From Sparassis latifolia (lineage: Eukaryota; Basidiomycota; Agaricomycetes; Polyporales; Sparassidaceae), in contig CM031555.1 of NCBI GenBank assembly GCA_018466975.1, forward strand, positions 2,170,001 through 2,234,000: a stretch of 64,000 nucleotides of DNA. Direction: 5' to 3'. The notes below the pieces were generated by a model, which was not told the origin of the DNA, searched no databases, and saw only the letters and a program-made list of their open reading frames with translations. This document shows, piece after piece, positions 10,866 to 21,785 of the stretch (position 1 is the first letter of the stretch; each line of letters opens with the position of its first letter). A program made the position numbers and the translations under genes.

Positions 10866-13068
10866 ATGTCTCGAGAAACAAAATGTCACGGAGGTCCTGA
10901 ACCTGACATTGTCCCAGCATGTTCGGACGACGAAGTCCGAACAGCTCTCGATGGCAGAAAGGACGTGAAGTATGCTGGCAGTGGTACCCACGAAGACCCG
11001 TATCTCGTCGAGTGGGAAGCTGGTGATCCCGAAAACCCGTACAATTGGCGAAATAACCGCAAGTGGTTAATAACCTTTCAAGTGAGTTCGGTGCATAGTG
11101 CGTTAAACATTGATTTTTTCAATCCGTGGAATAGCTGGCTATGTCTACGTGGACTGTGTCCTTCTGCAGCAGCTCTTACACCGGAGGTCTAGCCTTGACG
11201 ATGAAAGATCTACACATGTCCCAGGAGGTCGCAATCCTGGGCGTCTCCTTATATGTTTTAGGATTTGGCATGGGGTATGTGTGACGACCCCTCGTTCAAA
11301 TCGACGTAATCGAGTTGTTGTAGACCTTTGATATTTGCACCATTGGGAGAGGCAAGTAAAGCTAATCGAGAGGAAGTAAATAAAGCTTACGGTTTTCATA
11401 TTGCAGACGTACGGTAGAGTAAGCGTAATTGCGCTGTTGCGTGATAGTATAGAAAATCTGACTCTACACAGCGTATAGTCTTCCTGGGCACCTTCGGTGT
11501 CTTCGCCCTTCTTCACCTGGGTGGCAGCCTCGGTCACAATACACCAACGCTGCTCGTCACCCGGACTCTCGCCGGAACCTTTGGTTCTTCACGTTCGTTA
11601 ATAAAAATTATTTTAAGCATGAAATCACTCATTCTGGTTCTTAGCACTCACAAATGCCGGCGGTGCTATCGGTGACATCTGGACTGCTCGCGAACGAGGA
11701 TTTGCTTCCTCCTTGTATGCCACTGCACCTTTCATGGGGCCAGGTGAGTTGACATCCGACGACGTTCATGCTTCTCTTATCTTGCGACAGTCGTGGGGCC
11801 CATTGTTAGCGGCTGGGTGTCACAGACATATCTTGGCTGGCGTTTTAATTTCTGGATCATGTTCATGCTGTCCGTGATATCTCTCATTTTCGGGTTTCTC
11901 GTAACTCCGGAGACTGTACGTTTCTAATCATTTGATCCCATGGCCCAGCTCGATTTCTCACGCGTTTTAGTATGGCCCGGTTCTGCTACGCTGGCGTGCA
12001 CGAAAGTTACGAAGGGAGTCGGAGGGCCTGGTCGTATACTCCTCCGTATACGATGTCGGTCGTTCAAAATCCCTCCGCGATATATTGAAGGTCAACATGG
12101 GGAGACCGTTCTGTATGTTATCATCTCCATACCTGTCGATGTCATGGTGAGATCCTCTCAGATTTCCTCGCAACAGAGCCCATCGTCGTACTTCTTGCGA
12201 TTTATATAGCCGTAGCCTATTCAACGCTGTACGCATTCTTCGCCGCATACCCAATAGTATTCCAGGACCAGAGACACTTCTCTCCAGGACAAGGAGGCCT
12301 CGCTTTCCTTGGAGTCGGCCTTGGCGTCAGCTTTGGTTTATGTCTGGCGCCCGTGCAGAATAGATTGTATTGGCGAGAGATGGATCGCAGTCCGAATGGG
12401 AGGGCACCTCCGGAAGCGTAAGTCTTGCGTTTGAAGCACTGCTGAAGATGGATTCACTGGAAGGAACAGGCGCCTATACATGGCGATAATCGGTGCTGTG
12501 TGTTTGCCAGTTGGTCTGTTCTGGTTCGCATGGTGGGCGGTCGCGCGATATACTGCCTAGGCAATGTGAAAGCTGAAATTTGCGCTGCAGGACTAGTCGC
12601 GATCCAGTGCCGTGGATTGTTCCCGTCCTTGCGGGTGTACCGTTCGGCACGGGCGTTGCGCTAATTATGCAGGGTATCACACAGTACCTGATGGATGCCT
12701 ACCAGATGTACTGCGCGAGTGCTATTGCGTCCACAGTCGTGCTTCGCTCGATTGGTGCCGCCCTCTTCCCCCTAGTTGCTCCTCTGATGTATAGGCGCCT
12801 CGGAGATGGATGGGCATGCAGCATCTTTGGTTTTCTGGCTGTAGCATGCATGCCGCTTCCTTATCTATTTATTGTGGGTATTTTCATCGCCATTGCAACC
12901 ATGTAAGATATTGATGTATTGGCGGATGTGTCCCAGAAATATGGCCGTTGGGTTCGCAGCAAATCTCGATGGGTATACAAAGATGACGTGCTCCGCTCTG
13001 GAGATGTGGAAATCGACGCCAAGCTCACGTCGACAGTGAACGTCAGTACCGTGAAGGGAGAGCCTTGA
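10866..13068 (+). CDS. MFS transporter, drug:H+ antiporter (DHA1) type
   Basis: Twelve exons (10866-11081, 11135-11274, 11324-11351, 11407-11418, 11472-11592, 11645-11743, 11791-11915, 11971-12112, 12162-12417, 12470-12532, 12591-12873, 12937-13068) give 538 residues in frame. DPENPYNWRNNRKW before the first helix is typical of this family. Motif A reads GPLIFAPLGETYGRR, and the proline/glycine-rich helix five region GPIVSGWVSQTYLGWRFNFW follows. Expect about 12 membrane helices at the plasma membrane and export of a drug, polyamine or metabolite by proton antiport; the substrate cannot be told. The third intron starts with GC (GAG|GCAAGT) and is followed by a 12-nt exon encoding TYGR of motif A. 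Confidence 0.88.
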
Positions 13069-13350
13069 AGGTACCAAATGTTATCACTGGATTATTCCTG
13101 TAGATGCAATGAATGATTTCGAGCTTTCTTCCGTGCGGATCAATCGGAACGAACTACAGGACCTTCCTTAGGGGGTAATGGTCAACCACCATCATGATGA
13201 CTAAGAGAAGCTCGATCACGGCTGACGATGTTCGAAGTTGAACGCGTCGGAGAAACTCCGAGCTACAGCGCGAAGCCGCTGCGAGACTCGTAGCCTGCAC
13301 TTGTCCTGCTATCCACCTCTCTCTGTCTTTTTCTCGTTACGACCAGCCAA

Positions 13351-14640
13351 ATGGCGTCCTCACTCTCTTTAGCGTCCAGCTCGCTTTCTTTCCCCACTAT
13401 TTATGCACCTCCACCCTCGCAGGACCCCTCCATGCGGCATATCTTGGTCCCTGACGTGTTTGTAACCCCCCCGGAAGAAGAACAGCACGAGAACCCGCCG
13501 TGGTGCTACTTCGATGCGGCGGAGGCGGCCAAGGACTGCTTCTCGACAACCCCGGATATTGACACCCTCAGGTTCGCGCTGGATTTCCACCAGCAGACGC
13601 ACAACCCCGCACCCGCCTTCCACCGTGCACTGGGCAATGATTCACAGGAGACTGTCGTCATGCCGAAGAAAGGCGGGGCTTTGCGCCGACCCGAATCTCT
13701 CACGGGCAGTGAGAGGGAGGATGGTGTGCGGATCAGGGTGCTGGACGAGGAGATTGTGGAGGTGGTCAAAGTGCGGCGGAATGAGGGTATGGCGGACGTA
13801 GGAGAGGTGAAGGGCCAAATGAAGAAGTCTATGACCTTCAGGGCTCGTGCGACGGAGGCTTTCAGGTCAATCAAGAACTTGAATGCGGGGAAGGGTACTC
13901 GCAGACCAGTGACGGACACCTGGACGGCGCAAGAGAATATTCGTCAGTCGCGTTCAGAAGATATCCAGGATCGGGGAACACTACCCCACCCTAGCACGCC
14001 GAATCTCTCGAGACGCAAGTCTGCCGTCTTCGCGCAGTTCTTCACGTTCTCGCAGAACAACAAGTCGACTGCTCCATCTGCTGACTACGCAGAACCACCT
14101 ATGTCTCCCACCTCGAGCGCGTCAATGCACCGGAACAGTGTGAATAGCATGCACAGTCTGAACAGCACACCTCCATCGCTGTCCACGTCTTCGTCTTCTC
14201 ATGCCCAACGTTTACATCCGTCACCTTCTCTGGAGGACTGCATCGACACTTCGAAGCCTAGCGGAAGGACGTCTCCGACGCCGACCCTTTCCAAGCGAAA
14301 ATCGTTCCGTCATCGTTTGTCGGTCCTGGACCTACAACGACTCTTCACCTCGAATAGCGCTTCAAGTGTAGCAGACGAGCACGCCCCTCCGTCCACATCT
14401 CCTTCCAGGCCACCAGAGCTCTTCGTCGATATTTTCTCCAATTCAGATTCCCGCCCATATTCGCTGCAGTCGTCGGACCTAAGTCCCTCGTCGTCGACTC
14501 CTTCATCCTTCGCTTCCAGTTCATCTATCTCCGGGCGCGCCTCGCCATCCACGTTCCACATAGACACAGATACCGAGATGAGGCTTGACTCGCTTCATTT
14601 CGACTCGTTGCACTTTGACCCGGACGAGTTCTGCTCGTGA
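13351..14640 (+). CDS. Intronless Ser-rich hypothetical protein
   Basis: A single 429-codon frame starts at an ATG after a C/T-rich leader and ends at TGA. The N-terminal 190 residues look ordered in part (DTLRFALDFHQQTHNPAPAF, then VRIRVLDEEIVEVVKVRRNE). The rest is Ser/Pro-rich with two basic clusters (SRRKSAVFAQFFTF and LSKRKSFRHRLSVLDLQRLF) and ends in a repeat of DSLHFD. I recognise no family. The absence of introns is unusual for this window and may fit a recently formed or fast-evolving gene. It lies about 280 bp downstream of the MFS gene on the same strand; any functional link is unknown. Confidence 0.65.
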   Translation: MASSLSLASSSLSFPTIYAPPPSQDPSMRHILVPDVFVTPPEEEQHENPPWCYFDAAEAAKDCFSTTPDIDTLRFALDFHQQTHNPAPAFHRALGNDSQETVVMPKKGGALRRPESLTGSEREDGVRIRVLDEEIVEVVKVRRNEGMADVGEVKGQMKKSMTFRARATEAFRSIKNLNAGKGTRRPVTDTWTAQENIRQSRSEDIQDRGTLPHPSTPNLSRRKSAVFAQFFTFSQNNKSTAPSADYAEPPMSPTSSASMHRNSVNSMHSLNSTPPSLSTSSSSHAQRLHPSPSLEDCIDTSKPSGRTSPTPTLSKRKSFRHRLSVLDLQRLFTSNSASSVADEHAPPSTSPSRPPELFVDIFSNSDSRPYSLQSSDLSPSSSTPSSFASSSSISGRASPSTFHIDTDTEMRLDSLHFDSLHFDPDEFCS

Positions 14641-14983
14641 TGACCAGAGGAACAGAGTTGACCGAGAATCCTACCATGCTACCATATGTGCTTTGCGACA
14701 CCTTGCATCACATTGTTCACGACTATATATTCGCACCAATTTCATGCATCACCACCTGCATTCACGTCTTTCTTGGCTTAACGGATCGTTTATGTCGTCC
14801 CCGTCACCTCATTTGCTTTCGAGTCATGCATAATTCATACCGGCCGTGCCGTTGTTTACTTCCATCAATAACCCAATCATCATGGACATAGATTGGCTGG
14901 CGTGGTACAATACATAAGGTGAACTGGTGATCACCGATCATTTTTATTCAGTCGAGGTACGAGTGTGACAGCCACATTCGTCT
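14641..14983. other. Intergenic between convergent genes
   Basis: About 340 bp of presumed 3' UTR for the Ser-rich gene and glucosidase I. No feature seen. Confidence 0.45.
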
Positions 14984-17900
14984 TCAGTACTTCTCCGATA
15001 GAACTGGATCATTCGTCAGCGCGTATTCACCCGATGGTACAACAGTCAACTCACTGAGGGTAATCAGCGAGGTCCAACCAGTGAACGGATGACTACCAGG
15101 AAAACGTCAGCCAGAACCGCCACAGCCCAGCGAATGACGAACCTTCGTCTGCCTTCTCCTGTGACAGCATCGTATTGTTCCCAGACATAGCCCGTCCTCT
15201 CGTATTCCTGTTAATGGTGAGGTAAGAAGTAGCAGAATACGCCTGCGCGCACGCTCACGAACCTTGAACACGTTGTCAATGACATTCCTCCTCAGCTCCG
15301 TGTAGATCTCCTTTGAACGCTGCTGGTACGGTCCCTCCTGGGCGCCATACGTCTGCAACAACCTCAGCACAGAACTACTCGGTAGTACGGTGCGAAGGTT
15401 TTTTCGCACCTTGTATAGCGCACGCAGCGCCAGGTAATTCATCTGTATCCAGATCGGGCCCTTCCAATAGTTCTCGCCCTGCCCGAATTCCGGGTGCGAG
15501 ACCGAGAGGCTGCGCAGCCCGTATGGCGACCAGAGTTGCTTCGGGTCGCGGACCATATCAAGAATCGCGCCCAGGTGTGGGGAGTCGGCAGGCAGGAGGC
15601 CGAGCATGAAAGGGAATATCGAGAGGTAACCTTTGTGGCAGACGTGATAGGACTCATCTGTAGGAATTTCCGAGGTCGTCAGCAGCGCAATTCGATGCGG
15701 GGGTAATAGCTGGGCGCATACCTTCGTCGTCGACGTCGGCGTCACAGTACATCTGGTTCTCCTCACTCCAGTGCAGGTCTGTTGTGCATTAGTGAGTAAA
15801 AGTTAATCAATGACAGGCTATCACCCCCGCATGCACCTACCATCAATGTTGTCGATGATAGCTCTCTCAATCTCTTCGAAAGCCAGAGCATCGTCGGCCT
15901 CGCCAACGTACTCTGCGATCTCCTTCATCGTGCGCGTGAAAAACCCCATCCACGAGATCAAATCCAGATGGAGCTCGCCCACATGCGGCGGACCGCGCGG
16001 GTAATCATCCATGCCGCTGGTGAGCACATGCTGCTGCGATCGCCCACGCCAGCGGTACGCCTCCGTGCGCGAGCGGGCACGGCGCGAGTACTGCTTGATC
16101 TGCCCGCGTTGCGTGCGTCGGAACCAGTCATAATGGCGCTTCAGTGGCTTGTAGATGGAGCGCAAATACTCTAGTGCAAGCTCAGGAGACTGGAGGTAAC
16201 GGCTGCCTGGCGCGAGATGTGTTTCTGATATGGGCACTTGCGCTCCCATGCCGAGGTCCATTCCCAGGTCCCTGTCTGTGATTTCTGGAGATGAGGCTTT
16301 GAGGCGGGAAATGAAGGCTGTGACTGCCATAGTGAGTGTCGGAGGGTTTGCAAAGGATGGCACTTGAGTCTGGAACTCGGGAGGAACCTGCACGGCACAG
16401 GTGACGTTCAGACGCCATCTGGCGAATGACGTTCTCAAACACTACTACGTACTCTGTTTCTGGCCTCTTCACCCAGAATTTGCTCGCGTGCGACCCAACC
16501 GTCCTCATCAATGAGGTTAATCCAATCTTTTAGGATTTCCAGACTGTCCAGCTATATTAGAGCAATGTACGTAAATAAACAGCGGGATGGCTGACCTGAG
16601 ATCATTGTCCCATTCGCCAATGTGCAACAGATGGAATCCCTCATCCCTAAGAGACACAAATGAACTAACTCATGAGGCTAAAGTTAATCGACGCACCAGT
16701 AGAATCCTCTGGGAAAGAAACTTCTGCTCGGTGTAGCGGTAAGGAGCTCTTGGGGTTCCGTTAACCTAGCACCCTTCTCTTCATTGTCATCAGAGTCTTC
16801 GAAGTCACCGTCCTCTTGGTCCCATTCAAACGCAAATGACCTATCAACAATTGATGGACCGTAGAAGTAGCCGACACCTCCAACGAGGTTTGACGTGATC
16901 GCTTTCGAGAACGCTCTCAGGGAATCAAAGTTGGTAGTAGGGTATGAGACGGGAACAGGAAAAACTTTATCGAAGCGTTGCTCATAGGAAGCTTTCAGAG
17001 CAGGCAAGCCCTCGTCTAGAGTGGCGGCTGGGATACAAGTCAAGCACGGAGCAGACCTCGAACAGATTATGACATACTACTAAGCTTCTGCTTGGCACTG
17101 GCACTCTCAAAGAAGACATCGAACTGGAATGGGCCGTCGAAGGACTTCTGAAGGGCGAATAAATTGCTCGAAGAATACACTTCGTCTGGCAGCTGTAAGA
17201 CGAATGATGGGTCAGGCATGCCGTTGGATTGGTCTTTGTATGGCAGAGCCGCATCCTGTGCGTGTTTGAGTAAGCTCTGCACAAGCAATTCTGGTGGAGC
17301 GACAGTGAGCTAGTGGAACTGCTCGTTCGCGCGACTACGGCACACCTTTCGCTTGCCATATTCTACCTGGGGAAGCACGGAGACCAGCAAAGTGAGACTT
17401 GCCTATTCTATCAGCGAATACGCTTGAATGCGGGCCAACGGTTACTGCTTCGTTGTCCGGGCCTGATCAAGTCGATGGAATGTGACGTCATTCGTAGGTA
17501 TTCACAGCGTGGGCGTACCATCAACAATGCGAATGGTAAACTCATCCAATTCCGGAGACGATCCAGAGAACGTTACTGGTCCTTCCAGACCCTGTGCAGC
17601 AAGCATATCAGTCTCAGTGTTCTGTGACACGGCCGAAATGGGTCATACGTTCTCGGCTTCTTCAGACTCCATGTCCAATCCTCCTAGACCTTCCAGCCCC
17701 ATATAGAAAATCGTGGATATACGGGAAGGTAGAGCTTCACTGCAAGAATCAGTGTTAATTTTCAATCAAGAACATTGTTGAGCAAACCTTGGTTCATGGG
17801 CTCCCCTCTAATGCGAGCAGCCCAGCTTCCACCATGCTGACCGCCTGGAATTTTGAGAAATTCCGTGGTGAGGATAACATTGTTCATCCCATCCTTCACG

Positions 17901-18227
17901 ATTTGTGATCCTCCTTGGCGTGCATCGTATTCCGTCCATGTGTAAGAATTGAGATGGTCCTCCTGCTCGCATGCATGGCGCGTACCTGGTACAGTGCATT
18001 AGTTCCGCATGCATACAGATCAACAGACGAATAAACCTACGCGCGATGGACTGGTAATCATGAGTACCAAACCACATTAGGCCAGTCATAAGTGACTGTG
18101 GTATCCTAGGTCTGAGACCAAAATACAAGTTCGGTCGATAGGCACCCCATATTAACGACTCCGAGTCGTTTGTTGGTCGAGACAATACGCCAGGTATAAG
18201 TGGTAGTAAAGCCCACAGAAGTCGCAT
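14984..18227 (-). CDS. CWH41: ER mannosyl-oligosaccharide glucosidase I (GH63)
   Basis: Fourteen exons (18227-18041, 17985-17788, 17734-17649, 17591-17519, 17462-17346, 17290-17078, 17027-16697, 16646-16596, 16543-16453, 16387-15841, 15778-15722, 15657-15263, 15207-15143, 15092-14984) give 839 residues in frame. A hydrophobic signal/anchor (LLWALLPLIPGVLS) is followed by SLIWGAYRPNLYFGLRPR, the usual GH63 start. FYWDEGFHLLHIGEWD, EILKDWINLIDEDGW, FWKGPIW-type NYWKGPIWIQMNYLALRAL, YVWEQYD and HPFTGWTSLI mark the (alpha/alpha)6 catalytic domain. The enzyme removes the outermost alpha-1,2-glucose from Glc3Man9GlcNAc2 in the ER, the first step of N-glycan trimming and calnexin quality control. 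The length equals yeast Cwh41 (about 830). Confidence 0.93.
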
Positions 18228-19053
18228 CGTGCAGGCCGCTGCACGTAGTGGGTGCGTATAGTGCTCAGCTATAAACGTGGCACGTTACGGGCGCGTCGCG
18301 ACACGCTTTCGTGCTCCGCGACTGACTCAACTCAGCGGTCGTGCCGGACACCTCTTCGTTGAAGTACAATTTTTTCAATTTCCTTCATTCCGGATAAATG
18401 CTGCCATTACCTACTGGGCAGTCTTTCCTGCCATTCGATCAGAGTATCCTAAATATCTGTTGAGCGCTCATTTTCTTCGGGAGTTAGCGGAGCTGATTGA
18501 ATTTTGTGCGCAGGATGCGTGCGGCAAGGCAACAACATGCCATCTGCACGACACTATGACAGACCACCCATGATACATGCTGCATGCTCGCGAGGAACGG
18601 AAATCTGTGGCTGACCCCTATTGTTTTGCTCCTTGTGTATGTTTCTGGACTACAGAGCCATGTGCCGTCACCCGTGACATCTGGACATCCTGACTTGGTA
18701 GACTCTGCGGTCATATTCATGTTGTTGTAGTCATACTTGCACCTTGCAGGCGCCATCATTGCCTGCTTGCTTCAGCCACATCTCCAGCCTTGATGCTCCT
18801 CCTCTGGCACATTGACAACGCATTCCTGACTGAGTACCGAATACAATATTTATCCTGAACACGGCTGTTGTTTGCACATCCGATTCGGGTGACTGCGACT
18901 TGCGTGGGCTGGCGGACACAAAAGGCAAGTGACCAGTCGGAAGTTCATGGAACGACTGCACCACGCATTTATCGCGCCTAATCGTGTTTGCCTCTCACTT
19001 AAATGCCATCGGTTGCTATCCGGGTGGTACAGTTACTGTCCTTCTACATTTCA
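18228..19053. other. Intergenic, divergent promoters of glucosidase I and NYN gene A
   Basis: About 825 bp. No repeat, RNA gene or supported open frame. The 98-codon frame at 18277-18573 has no family resemblance and is not called. Confidence 0.45.
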
Positions 19054-21131
19054 ATGTCTACTATCGTTGACGATCATGAGCATGTTGCCGTTTTCTGGGA
19101 TTACGGTCAGTGCTTCGTGTACATTTTTCTTCTACAGAATCTGAGCTCCTCCTCTCTATTAGAGAACTGCACTCCGCCTACAACAGTCCCGGGATATGAT
19201 ATAACGAACAACATACGCGAGATCGCTCACAAGTTTGGAAGTGTTAAACAGTTCAAAGCTTACCTAGAATTGTCCGAACAATCGTCGTCGAAGTCTCTCA
19301 ACCTGCGCTCTGAGCTCCAGTCTTGTGGGGTATCATTAACAGACTGTCCCCATAATGGTCGAAAGGAAGTGGCAGACAAGATGATGATTGGTATGTTACA
19401 GCGTAGTCTGAGCGTATAATGAGTAACGAGGACGTTCACCGTAGTCGACATGTTGACCTATGCGATCGATACACCTGCCCCGGCCACCCTTGTATTGATT
19501 ACAGGCGATCGCGACTTTGTGTACGCCGTCTCGGTGTTAAGATTACGGAAGTACCGCGTCGTTCTGGTCGCACCGAACACGACGCACACTAGTCTCAGGT
19601 CCCAGGCATCCGAGGTGCTCGACTGGGACGGCGATGTTCTCAGAAAGACGAGCAAGGATGCGCGGCACACGAGGGTTGACCCATCACGCGTCAGGGCGCA
19701 ATCGACGAGCGTTCTGATATGCTCGTCTCCACCAGCCCAGCGCAGGCCCCATCGTCCATCTTTTCGAGATAATTCATCCGAGACGGTGCAACTGACTGTC
19801 ACTAGAGACGATGGTCATTCTCGCAGTGCATCTATGGATACAGGCCCAATTTCGCATCATTCTATCAGAACTACGCTGACTCGAGACGTCGATGCAAGTG
19901 GGTCTTCTCAGCAAGCAGTCGCAGACACGGAACACAGCGACATAGAATCAGAAGACATCGAGCATATCCTGGATCTCGACGTGTACCTGAAGAAATTGCA
20001 GAATCCTTCGTCCGACGGCGAGTCGTCCACCGTAGACGTGCGCTACTTTATTTTCATGATAACAAATGTCAAAGGCTCATTTGTTGATGCCAGCCATCTT
20101 CAATGCTCATCCCTTCAATGCGCTGCGTAGCGGCGTGCCCTGGACCATCTGTGGTGCAGCAGATACAGTCTGATGTCATGCAAGATGAGGTAGGCCCTGA
20201 TTTGTGGAATCTATCGCTGTGGGAACAAAAGGAGATTGATTTGCACATCGGTTGGAACTGACAGAAACCAACGGATACACAAGTAGTACCCTTGCCTAGC
20301 ACACCGGCTGTAATTCCAAGCGATATACCGTTTCCTTCCCCGAGTCGCGCTCTGATCGAGGAGCCATTACATCATTCACCGGTCCAATCGTTGCCAGACG
20401 ACAAACCTTCCGAAACTTTGACCTCCACCATCGCCAGTAGTTCGGGAGGATCGATGGCACGCACCACGTCTCCTGATACCGGATTCTCTTCATCATCTTC
20501 CCAAAAGAAAATTTCGATAAATGACGCCAATCCTTCTATATTCGCGGAGATCATATTAGCACAGACAAATATACAGCCACTCCCTTCAGCTTCTCCGATT
20601 TGTTCGAGTGTCGCAGAGGATAACTACAGTTCGACCCCTCCCTCGACATTTAATGGATCATCCGGAGGGGCGAATACTCCACCTACAGTTGCCGAAGCTG
20701 TTACAGCCGCTGTTTCAATGCAGGCTGGATCACCCATACGACCGCCCGTTTCACCGATACCTCGGGCTCCTTCGGTGCTCCCCGTAACTCTACCTTCTGA
20801 CAGGGACCCTGTCGCAAATGCCCCAACGTCGGCGAATTCGACTAACTCGAATTCGCCTAACCTTCTTCCAATCCCTCCACATTTCAAGTCCCTCCTACAA
20901 ATCTTGGAGAAATGCAAAAGAGCAGGGGTCCTCCGTCCCTTGCGGAGCATCGTTGGACTTACACTTGTGCAAGGAAATCCGAAGTTGTACTCGGTTTCGG
21001 GTTTCAAGAATTTTACTATGTATACCGCGCATGCAGAGAAGGTTGGGATGGTTACCTTAGGGGGAGTATCCGGACAAGCCTGGATATCGCTGAATCCGGC
21101 TTGGTATGGTAGGGTCATAGTAGGTGCATGA
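19054..21131 (+). CDS. NYN-domain protein A with C-terminal winged-helix-like domain
   Basis: Exons 19054-19105, 19163-19390, 19445-20037, 20094-20189 and 20265-21131 give 611 residues. The N-terminal 160 residues are a NYN (PIN-like/LabA-type) nuclease fold. VAVFWDYENC supplies the first acidic residues, KEVADKMMIVDMLTYA the second and LITGDRDFVYAVSVLR the third, so a metal site appears intact. A disordered Ser/Thr/Pro-rich linker of about 360 residues follows. The last 80 residues (FKSLLQILEKCKRAG, then SGFKNFTMYTAHAEKVGMVT and ISLNPAWY) resemble an OST-HTH/LOTUS winged helix. The combination recalls animal MARF1 and related proteins that cleave or silence RNA. I infer RNA processing; the substrate is unknown. 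Gene B is a tandem copy. Confidence 0.8.
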
Positions 21132-21785
21132 AAGTTGAACTTGAAGAGAATGGCCCACCCTACTTCTATTTGCGGTATTGTATTTTAGCAGTCGCAGTGT
21201 ATGGCGCAAGCCTCTGTATTGATACAACATACCTAGTGTTATGCTCTTTGGAGTGTCTGTGCTCTGTTGGTACTGCAGCATTTTTACCTATGGTCGGTAC
21301 AAGTTAATCTAGATCGCCAGTTGAAGTCAGCGAAGGTGAAGCTTCACTTCTCCAACCCTCACTGAGTGCTTGCCATATATACGCACGTTCCTTCGGAATC
21401 TCCTCTGGACTCTGGACTCTGGTTGGCCAGCTACATGAGGCTGCCTCGTCTGGCCAGACAACGGTGAAATTTTTCGCCGACTTCCGTCTGACATGAACAT
21501 TGAATGCGCATTTTCGATGACACTCCGCGCTGCGTTGGTTATTGTTACTGGATGTGCTAAGACCTTGTTCGCCTTGAACTTAGAGGACTACACGCTCTCA
21601 GGCTTGTCAAAAATCTTGGACGATGTGTTGTTCTTGAACGCAAAAGGCAACTGGCGTCTGACAGGACTTCTGAATCGTGCACCGCCTTTGAAGCGGCTGT
21701 ACCTTTGCATGCCCTTAAACTCTATTCGCCTCTCAGCCTTTTGTTAGCCACCCTGGTGGTGCATCCGCTCTCTTTCTCAGTTTCA
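21132..21785. other. Intergenic between tandem NYN genes
   Basis: About 650 bp between copies A and B. A CATATATAC at about 21371 could be a TATA element for gene B but lies some 410 bp from the ATG. An 84-codon frame at 21493-21747 is not supported. Confidence 0.4.

Noticed and set aside
17619..17648. A 27-bp intron (GTATGA...CACAG) in the glucosidase I gene
   Set aside because: Too short to splice; the 57-bp alternative ending at 17592 keeps frame and restores the family sequence GLEGPVTFSGSSPEL.
21493..21747. An 84-codon frame between the NYN genes
   Set aside because: No resemblance to either NYN copy and no conserved motif; likely chance.
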